The notes under the pieces are model-generated. The model made no database searches, had not been told where the DNA came from, and worked only from the letters and a program-made list of their open reading frames with translations. 64,000 nucleotides of DNA from Tepidisphaera sp. (GTDB taxonomy: Bacteria > Planctomycetota > Phycisphaerae > Phycisphaerales > UBA1924). Shown here piece after piece: positions 19,789 to 28,400 of the stretch. The stretch is from contig WGNV01000010.1 of assembly GCA_016124375.1 (NCBI GenBank), positions 108,733-172,732 of the forward strand, given 5' to 3'. The translations under genes were made by a program, and so were the position numbers. Positions within the stretch are counted from its first letter, which is position 1, and every line of letters starts with the position of its first letter.

Positions 19789-21110
19789 GGCGATGCGCTC
19801 GGAGCCGGCAACAACTGGCCGAGCAGGCCGCAGGCGATGACCACGACGACCGGCGGCACCCGCTTTGACAGCAAGGCGCCAAAGGCGGCGAGGGCGATCG
19901 CCGCGTCTGCGGGCGAATGCAGAGACGTGGTGGCGAGCGGGTTGTAGAGGGCGGCCCCGAGGAGCCCGACGACCGCGGCGTTTACGCTGACGACCGCCCG
20001 CCGCATCACGCGGCAGGCGCTGAGCGACGCCCACAGCGGGCCAGCCGCCCCGATGAGCAACCACCCGGGTAAGAAGATGGCGATCAGCCCCAGCACGCCG
20101 CCCAGCACCGGGTGCATACCGGGAGCGATGGTGGCCCCGAGAAACGCGCCGAACGAGAAGAGCGGGCCAGGCACCGCCTGAGCCGCGCCGTAGCCGGCCA
20201 GGAACGTGTCCTGGCTGATCCAGCCAGGATCGACGATGCGGCGTTCGAGCATGGGCAGCACGACGTGCCCGCCGCCAAACACCAGGGCGCCGGAGCGGTA
20301 GATCGCCTCAAAGCGCTCGCCCATCGGCCAGCCCAGTTGCTGGCTCACCAAGCCTGGCAGCACAAGCATCGCCCCGAATGCGACAAGCAGCAGGAAGGTT
20401 GTCGTGCGCCGTGCCGAGTCGGGCGGCTCGGAGAGCCCCGAGGTGGGAGGCGGCTCCGGGGCGTCGGAAAGGCCTGGTGCCGCGAGCCCGACCAGGCCCG
20501 CGCCCGCGATGATCGCCGGCTGCGCCCACGCTTCGGAGCGCCAGAGCACCAGGACTCCCGCGGCAAGGGCGAGCAGGACGCGGGGCCAATCCGGGCACAG
20601 GCGCCGGGACATCGACCACAGCGCCTGGGCGACGGCGCCGACCGCCGCCAGCTTGAACCCGTGCACAAAGCCCGCATGAGCGAGCGACGGGTTGGCGCCA
20701 ACGCCGACGGCCAGGGTGATCATGATGGCGGCGGAGGGGGCCGTGAAGCAGAACGCCGCGAGCAGGGCCCCGGCCCAGCCGGCACGCCGGCGGCCGAGTT
20801 CGAAGATGAACTGGCTGCTGGCGGGGCCGGGCAGGAACTGACAGAGGGCGACGAGCTCGGCGAACTCGGACTCGCTGAGCCACTGCTGGCGCAGCACGAA
20901 TCGGCGATGGAAGTAACCGAAGTGGGCGATCGGGCCGCCGAAACTGGCCAGGCCGAGGGGAATGGTCTGGCGGGCGATTCCGGCCAGGCACGCTCGCCGC
21001 GTTGTTGTGGAGTCGAAGGTGATTGGGAAGAGTACGGATCGGGCGCACGGGGTTTCCGGGCGTCGCGGGCGTTTGGGATGCGGAGGAATGGCGACCAGAC
21101 GATGACGCAT
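19785..21110 (-). CDS. chrA: Chromate transporter family protein
   Basis: This 441-residue membrane protein of the CHR family has two homologous halves and about ten to twelve hydrophobic helices. Signature residues are LASFGGPIAHFGYFHRRF, LCQFLPGPASSQF in the first half, and GGGHVVLPMLE with AAQAVPGPLFSFGAFLG in the second. Members export chromate, though many have other or unknown anion substrates. The start at 21110 leaves a basic, proline-rich N-terminal stretch of about 45 residues before the domain, so a later start is possible. It is divergent from an NmrA-like gene across an inverted repeat, and its stop shares TTAG with the rhodanese-like gene. Confidence 0.9.
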   Translation of the reverse strand: MRHRLVAIPPHPKRPRRPETPCARSVLFPITFDSTTTRRACLAGIARQTIPLGLASFGGPIAHFGYFHRRFVLRQQWLSESEFAELVALCQFLPGPASSQFIFELGRRRAGWAGALLAAFCFTAPSAAIMITLAVGVGANPSLAHAGFVHGFKLAAVGAVAQALWSMSRRLCPDWPRVLLALAAGVLVLWRSEAWAQPAIIAGAGLVGLAAPGLSDAPEPPPTSGLSEPPDSARRTTTFLLLVAFGAMLVLPGLVSQQLGWPMGERFEAIYRSGALVFGGGHVVLPMLERRIVDPGWISQDTFLAGYGAAQAVPGPLFSFGAFLGATIAPGMHPVLGGVLGLIAIFLPGWLLIGAAGPLWASLSACRVMRRAVVSVNAAVVGLLGAALYNPLATTSLHSPADAAIALAAFGALLSKRVPPVVVVIACGLLGQLLPAPSASP

Positions 21111-21136
21111 GCGAAACCGGATGGCTTGACTTCCAA

Positions 21137-21152
21137 AGTTGTAGATACAACT
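21137..21152. promoter_or_regulatory. Perfect inverted repeat, candidate operator between chrA and the NmrA-like gene
   Basis: AGTTGTA (21137-21143) and TACAACT (21146-21152) form a perfect 7-bp inverted repeat around a 2-bp centre. It sits between the divergent starts at 21110 and 21221. TTGACT (21126-21131) just beside it could be a -35 box for the plus-strand gene. No regulator gene is adjacent, so the binding protein is not known. Confidence 0.5.
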
Positions 21153-21220
21153 ATAGGGCAACGCCGAGGCCTCTGCCCGGCACGCCACGGCACTCTCAAG
21201 CAGCACCCAAGGAGCGAACC

Positions 21221-22342
21221 ATGGAGCGACGCACAGACGGACCTCTCATGCTGGTGACGGCGGCGGCGGGCAAGACGGGCGCCCTGGTCGCCCACGAACT
21301 GCTCGAACGCGGGCAGCGGGTGCGGGCCCTGTTGCGACGCGTCGACGCTCGGTCCAAGGCGCTCGAGTCGCTGGGTGCGCAGATCGTGGTGGGGGATATG
21401 GCGGACGTTGGGCAGATGGAGGCGGCGCTGCGGGGCGTCGAGCGGGCGTATTTCTGCGCCCCCTGGGAGCCTCACATGCTGCACATGGCCGAAGTGTTTG
21501 CGCAGGCCGCGCGCGCGAACGGCGTCAACGCCATTATCGAGATGACGCAGTGGCTGTCGAATCCGGATCATCCCTCGCTGGCGACGCGTCAGAGCTGGCT
21601 GATCACCCGCATGCTGGCGTCGCTGCCGGGCGTCGCGCACGTGGTGGTGAACCCTGGTTACTTCGCGGACAACTATCTGAGGCTGATGCCGTTCGCGGCC
21701 CACCTGGGGGTATTGCCCAACCTCACGGGAGACAGCCGCAACGCTCCGCCATCGAACGAGGACATCGCCCGCGTGATCGCGGCGTGCATGCTGGACCCCG
21801 AGCGGCACGCCGGGCAGACCTACCGGCCCACGGGCCCCGCGCTGCTGTCGGTTCCCGAGATGGCGGGGATCGTGGGGAAGGTCTTGGGTCGAAGCGTGCG
21901 GGCGGTGCCGCTGCCTTGGGCGATGTTCGCCAAGGCCGCCCGGGCCGAGGGGGTGAGCCGCTTCATGGTTCACGAGCTGTCGTTCTACGTGGAGGAGCAC
22001 CGGCGGGGAACATTCGCGCTGGCAGCGCCCAACGACCATGTGCTGCGGGCGACGGGGCGGGCGGCAGAGGACTTCGAAACCAGCGCCCGGCGCTACGCAG
22101 CCCTGCCCCAGGCGAAACGATCGTTCGGGGCGCTCGTGGACGCGCTGGCCCACCAGATGCGGATCGGATTGACACCCGGGGTGAACCTGGCGGCATACCG
22201 GAAGGCGACGCAGTACCCGATGCCGGCGAGCCCGACGTATTCGGATGCGTCGCCCCGCTGGCGCGAGGAGCACGGCGTGCCGGGGGCGGCGTCGGGCGGG
22301 CAGCGTGTGGCGGGCCGGGGTGCGACGCCGCGGATGGCATAG
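21221..22342 (+). CDS. NmrA-like NAD(P)-binding oxidoreductase
   Basis: This 373-residue protein of the atypical short-chain dehydrogenase/NmrA group has an N-terminal Rossmann fold with a glycine motif in VTAAAGKTGALV, then VVGDMADVGQM, where the acidic loop follows the third strand. It lacks the YxxxK of true dehydrogenases. Such proteins sense NAD(P) or reduce quinones and similar compounds. The start is fixed by AAGGAG (21209-21214). The C-terminal about 60 residues are extra. It is divergent from chrA across a candidate operator and may share its control. Confidence 0.85.
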   Translation: MERRTDGPLMLVTAAAGKTGALVAHELLERGQRVRALLRRVDARSKALESLGAQIVVGDMADVGQMEAALRGVERAYFCAPWEPHMLHMAEVFAQAARANGVNAIIEMTQWLSNPDHPSLATRQSWLITRMLASLPGVAHVVVNPGYFADNYLRLMPFAAHLGVLPNLTGDSRNAPPSNEDIARVIAACMLDPERHAGQTYRPTGPALLSVPEMAGIVGKVLGRSVRAVPLPWAMFAKAARAEGVSRFMVHELSFYVEEHRRGTFALAAPNDHVLRATGRAAEDFETSARRYAALPQAKRSFGALVDALAHQMRIGLTPGVNLAAYRKATQYPMPASPTYSDASPRWREEHGVPGAASGGQRVAGRGATPRMA

Positions 22343-22361
22343 GGCGCGGCGAAGCGAACCA

Positions 22362-22395
22362 ACGAAAAAGCCCGGGGCAAAGGGCCCCGGGCTTT
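22362..22395. terminator. Bidirectional intrinsic terminator
   Basis: A 12-bp stem (22367-22378 with 22384-22395; arms AAAGCCCGGGGC / GCCCCGGGCTTT, loop AAAGG) lies between two convergent genes. On the minus strand it is followed by TTCG after a run of five T, so it fits best as the terminator of the giant surface-protein gene. It probably also stops the NmrA-like transcript. Confidence 0.85.
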
Positions 22396-22417
22396 GAGTG
22401 ATTCGCTGAGAGGCGGA

Positions 22418-25400
22418 TCAGCTGATGATGCTGTCGAGGCTCTGGACGAAGCCCAGCGGGACGCCGCTGGTGGCCCAGCCGCCGCCGTAGGACAGGTCGT
22501 AGTGCTGCATGGAGGCGACGAAGGGCAGGGCGGAAGAGAGGTCGAGCGAGTACCAGGGCGAGCCGACCTTGTTGAGGATCTCGGGGCGTTCGTGCATCTT
22601 GACCTGCGCGAAGCCGTTGGCGGGGACGTTGACGCTGAAGGTGGATGTGGTGGCGTCGATGAAGAGGATCTTGACCGAGACGGTGAGATCGGTGTTGGTG
22701 GGGTTGGCGAGGAAGACGCTCTCGAAGTTGAGTGAGCCGGCGCTGGCGGGGTTGATGTAGCCGTCGCCGAAGAAGTAGCGGGTGCCGGCGCTGGTGGCGG
22801 GCTGGGTGGAGTCGGCGTCGCCCAACTGGGTTTCGTCGCTGCCGACGACGATCTTCTGGTTGGACTTCCAGAGGACGCCGGCGGCCTGGTCGGGGATGAG
22901 GCCCAGCGAGGTGCCGCTGACGACAAGCTGGGTGTTGGGCGCGATGGTGAGCTGGCGGTTGAAGGTGGGCAGGTTGGGGCTGATGTAGGTGCCGCTGAGG
23001 GTGACGATGGCGGTGGCGGTGCCGGGGTTGAAGAGCACGATCTCGCTGCTGACCTGCGGGCCCTGCGTGATGTTGGTGACGATGCCGGTGGTGGCGCCGC
23101 CGGCGGGGTCGCCGATGAGGCCGAAGGCCGACCCGTTGGAGACGTTGTAGTGGCTCAGCGAAGCGACGATGCCCTGGAAGATCGGGGCGTTGGCGCTGTT
23201 GGCGGGCGAAGCGGTGAGCTTGATGGAGAAGACCCCGCGAGGCAGGAGCGAGGCGAGGTTGGCGTTGTTGATGTCCCAGCCGCCGCGACGGCGGGCGCCC
23301 ACGGTCTGGGTGGCGACGTTGTAGGTCTGGCCGTTCTGGTAGGCGGTCAGGGTGACGTTGACGTCAAAGTCGTTGAGGTTGTAGAAGATGGCAAAGTCGG
23401 CCGAGACGCCGGCGGTGCGCTCGACGCGGGCGAAGGTCCACTCGCTGCTGCCGGTGGAGGAGAAGCTGTCGCCCAGCGAGCCGCCCAGGTCGTAGTGGGC
23501 CAGGGTGGCGCCCAGGGGCTGGCTGGATTCGATGACGATGCTGTAGGGAACGCCGGTCTCGAGGCCGGGCAGGCGGTAGTTGGCCCGGTCCTGGATGGTC
23601 AGGCCGTCGCGGGAGTTGGCGACGACGGTGCCCTGGGCGGCGAGGAACTCGGCGGTATCGCCCCATTCGTACCGCAGGTAGATGCTGTAGGAGACGTTCG
23701 TGCTGTTGGGGTTCACCAGCGAGACGAACTCGGCGATGTTGTCGTTGGCGAAGCCTTCGGGGTAGACGAGCTGGTAGACGCTGGGTGGGACCAGGACGCG
23801 CACGGTGTACGAGCCGACGCTGTCGCCCAGGCCATCGACCACGACCCAGTACTGGGTGTTGGCGGCGGCGGTGAAGGAGGTATTGGCGATCGCCCCGGGG
23901 ATGCCCTGCGAGTCGAACGCGACCTCGGAGCTCTGGTTCTCGTTGGGGGCGCTGAGCACTCGCACCGACGCCCGCAGCAGGCTGCCGTTGGGGGCGATGA
24001 GCTGCACGAACGCCTGGCCGGAAGCCGCGAGCGAGCGGAAGGTGAAGACGTCGCGGTCGCCGGCGGGGTTGATGGCGTCGGTGGACTGGCCCGCGCCGGT
24101 GCGGGTGTTGAGGTTGATGTTGGTGGCGGCGTTGAAGTCGATCGCCGCCGGATCGCTGCCGCCCCCGCCCGTGTTCGGCACCGGGCCCTGCACCTGCACG
24201 CGGTATTCACCGGTGGTGTTGGGGGCGATGGCGGAGGCGGGGGTCGTGACGAGCACGAAGTAGACGGCGCTGGTGGAGGTGGCGTTGAGGTTGTAGGTGA
24301 CGGTCTGGCCGGCGGCGGCGGCGGCCATGTCGGCGAGCTCGACGTAGTTGGTGCCGACCTGCTGGAAGACCCGCACGCGAGCCCACAGGTCGCCGCGGGT
24401 GCCGCTGAACGGCGTGACCGAGATCGCCTGGTTGCCCGCGATGAGCGGGGTGAAGGTGAACAGGTCGGTGTCGGTCGAGGGGCTGATCACGGCGTTGCTG
24501 GAATCGCCCACGGCGTTGCCGCCGATCGCGGCCAGGCCGGTCGTGCGGTCGAAGAGCAGGGGGGCGGCGAGCGAGTACTCGCCGATGTTCGGGTAGTCGT
24601 CCACGGGCGGGGTCTGCACGTCGACGGTGTAGGCGCCGGTGGTGGCGGTGTTGACATTGGGGTTGAGCGGATCCTCGTAAGGCTGGACCACCAGGTAGTA
24701 GGTCACGTCGCGCACGGTGCTGATCGTGAGGCTCTGCGAGGTGGGCGTCGTGGTGTCGGCGGCGGTCACCTGCGAGATGATCGTGCCGTCGGAACCCAGC
24801 AGCGTGATGCGCTGACGCAGCAGGCTGCCGTTGGCCAGCGAGACAGTGACGGTGGTGGGCCCGCTGGCGGGGCTGGTGAACTGGAAGAGGTCGCTGTCGC
24901 TGGAGCGTTCGATGATGCCCGTGGCGGTGCCCTCGCCCGAGTTGGGATCGATGATGATGCGTGAGGCGAAGGGGAACTCGCCCGTGTCGAGGATGCCGTC
25001 GCCGTTGGTGTCGCCGTCGGGGTGGTCGTCGGTGGCGGGGAAGCTGATGGTCAGGTTGTAGTTGCCGATGTCGGAGGTGGGATCGATGCCCTTGACGACC
25101 ACGTAGTAGTAGGGGTAGTTGCGCGCCGGGCCCGAGGCGGGCAGCGTGGTGCGGTTGGGGGTGAGCGGGGCGGTGGTCTGCACACTGGCGGCGCCCGCGG
25201 CGTTGCTGTTGAAGCCGATGCGAAGCAGGATCGGGTTGCCGGAGAGATCTTCGCTGACCTCGTACACCGTGACCTGCGGACGCAGGGTGGTGTCGGTGGA
25301 GGTGACGTTGACGGTCATGGAGAGATAGGCGTCGTTGAAGGAGTAGCGGAAGATGTCGGAATCGCCCGGCGTGTTGATGACGCCGCTGATCTGGCCCTGG

Positions 25401-28400
25401 CCCAGGAAGTCACGCAGCGTGACGTCCTGCGCGTTCCAGAGCTTGAAGGCGTCGGAGTAGTCGTCGACCACGGGAACGCCGGAGACCGAGACGGTGTACG
25501 CGCCCTCCGAGGTGCCGCCGCCGCCGCTGACGGCGATGACGAAGCGGGAGCCCCGCGAGGCGGCGACCTGCGCCGTGGAAGCGCCCAGGCCCAGGGGCGA
25601 GGAGTTGGCGACGACCTGCCCGTAGCTGGCCGAGTTCGGATCGGCGTTGATGATCTGGAACCTGCTGGTGAGCGCCGAGCCGTTGGCGGGGGTGACGGTG
25701 ATGGTCGCCGGGCCGGTGCCGGGCGAAGTGAAGGCGAAGAGGTCGATGTCGTTGGGCTTGCGCGGGGTGTTGTTGATGATGCCCGTGGCGCTGCCGGCGC
25801 CGTTCACGCCGTGCAGGTTGTCGCCGATGTCGATGGGCGTGGCGAAGGCGTCGATGGCCCGGCCGTTGCTGCCGCCGTTGAGGAGGTCGAAGTGATCGTC
25901 CTGCACGGGCACGCCGTTCTCGATGTCGGTGTCGAGGGTCGGCATGGCGTTGATGAACAGGCGGTACGAACCGGTGGAGGAGCGGACGTCGCGCTCGCGG
26001 GCGATGGTGGGGGTGCGGTTGGCCGCGATCCCGCTGGCCCCGCTGCTGTAGCGGTTGGCGCCCTCGACCTGCACGTAGTAGTTGTTGCCCGCGACGACGG
26101 GGAAGACGACGCGCGAGTCGGTGCGGTTGAAGATCACGTCGTTGTAGATGCCCACGTTCGTGCCCAGCGACCCGGCGTTGGGGTTGTTGGGGTCGTTGCT
26201 GGGGAACTCGCCCCGCGCCCCGGGGAGCACGTTGTTGTCGTCGTTGTAGCCGATCTGCTCGAAGTCGTTGCGGAACACGCGGATGACGGTGTCGAGGTTG
26301 CTGTCGTAGCTCTTGGTGGTGCCGCTGACGAATGTCAGGGCGCCGTTCACGAGCTCATACTGCCCGAACTGGTCGGGGATCTGGGCGGTCGAGACGCGGA
26401 CCTCGGCGTAGCCGCTCGCTTCGGCGCGGAACGACCACAAGTTGGTGTCGTCGTACGTCGAGATGTTCCCGTAGTCGCTCATCGCGACCAGCTGGGTGCC
26501 GGTCGAGGGGTTGACGTGGAAGATCTCCTGCGAGGTCGGCGCCGGGTTGTTGCCCGAGGCCACGTTGCCCACGTTCTGCGTGTCCCCCGCGGCGTTGGTG
26601 AGGAACGCCTGGGCCGTGGAGAACTGGCCCTCGCTGGCGGTGGAAACGAACGTCGCGTTGGTCTGGTCGCGCACGCCGTCGCCGTTCACGTCCGGGGGCA
26701 GGCCGTCGGCGGTGACCGAGATGCTGTAGCGCCCGGTGCCGCCCCCGGTCACGTCGGAGACTTCGAGGTAGTACACCTCGCCGCCCCACACCTTGATGCC
26801 GTCATACTGCGTGGCGCGGTTGGGCGTGGAGAGCGAGGGGTCGATCATGCCCGAGGGATCGGGGAAGGGGGGCGAGATGGTGTCGCTGCCGGGCCGATCG
26901 AACCCGTACACCACGTTGAAGTTCGAGTCGAAGACCCGGATACGCGAGTTGATGAACGAGCCGTCGACCGGCGTCACCGTCACGCTCAGGCGCGTGGCGG
27001 CCCGGTCGTGCCGCCCGAAGGTGCCCGGCACCGAGTCGTCGAAGCCCGCGAGCGCGAAGACCGTGGCGATGGGCGTCGTCGTCGTGTTCACGTAGCCCAC
27101 GCCTCCATTCAGGCGGGTCCACTGGAAGAAGTCGACGTTGAACGGAATGTTGTGGAACGCCGAGAACTGCGCGACGTGCGCGGCCTGCACCGGGGCGGCC
27201 ATTACGTTGTTGGAGACGGTCGTGAAATCGCCGCCCACGTAGAGCACTTCCTGCGGGTTGGTCCCCAGCAGGTTGTAATCGATGCTTGGTTCCTGCGTGT
27301 CCACCACGGTCGACAGGGTGCGAACGATGCCGTTGGTGCCGTTGCCCGCGGCCAGCAGCGCGTTGTAGCGAGTGCCCGTCCACAGGATGATGTTGTTCTG
27401 AACGTTGGCCGAGTTGGCGGCGGCGGCGGTGAACTGGCCACCGATCACCAGCACCGGGGCCGGCTGAGGCGCGTTGTTCGTCGCGGGAATGTTCCAGACG
27501 GTGAGCGCCCGCACCGAGGTGTTGGCCCCGCCGTTGAGCGAACCCATGCCCGTGACCGCGCTCCAGCCCAGCACGTTCAAGGGGCGCGGGGGCGGCGTCT
27601 GGTCCGTGCGGGGCACCTGGCCCCAGGCCACCAGATTGGTCGCGGCCTTGCCGCCCGCGTTGGTGAACTGCCCGCCGATGAACAGCGTGCTGTCGGGGGT
27701 AGCGCCGGTGCCGTCGGTGGATCCGATCGGATCATCGGCGACCGCGAGCGCGAACACCGGCCCGTTGATGATGCTGGTGATCGTGCCGTTGGGGTTGCCC
27801 GCGTAGAGGCGACCCACGCCGCCGGGCCCCAGCGGGCTGCTGGCGATGTTCTGGTACGCGCCGCCGCCGGTGTCCCACATGAACGTGCCGCCCGCGGAGT
27901 TGCCCGTGAACTGGCCGCCGATGATCAGCAGCGGGGGCGGGTCGACGGGGTCGGGGATGCCGTTGCCCGAATCGCCCGAGCCCGGGTCCTTGGGGTCATA
28001 CACCGTGAGCGCGTTGACCGAGCCATTGGTGATGCCGGTGCCGGCGGCGGCCCAGCCGATGTTCGGATTGACCGCATCGCGGAATGCGATGCGATTGGCG
28101 CCAGTGCCGTCGATCGTGGTGAAGTCGCCCCCGACGACGATCTGAGGGCCGAAGTCCTGGGCTCCTGCGCCCGGTCCGCCCATCATGGCGGAGGGAGGGT
28201 CGTAGGTGGTCACGGCGCGGACGGCGCCGTTGGCATCGCCCAGGAAGCCGGACCATTCCCAGCGGTTGTCGGCCGGGCTGAAGACCCAGGCCGCGAGGTT
28301 GGTGAGCAGCTGCGGGCCCTGGGCAGTGGGGATGATGAGCTGGAAGTCGCCACCGACGATGAGCACGTGGCTGGTGTTGGTGCCGCCGCCGCTGCCGCCA

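Noticed and set aside
20720..22273. 517-codon minus-strand frame opposite the NmrA-like gene, running into chrA out of frame
   Set aside because: The real genes on both strands have motifs and ribosome binding sites; this frame has neither.
22367..22395. Repeat-like palindrome between the NmrA-like and giant genes as a mobile element
   Set aside because: It is fully explained as an intrinsic terminator with a T run.
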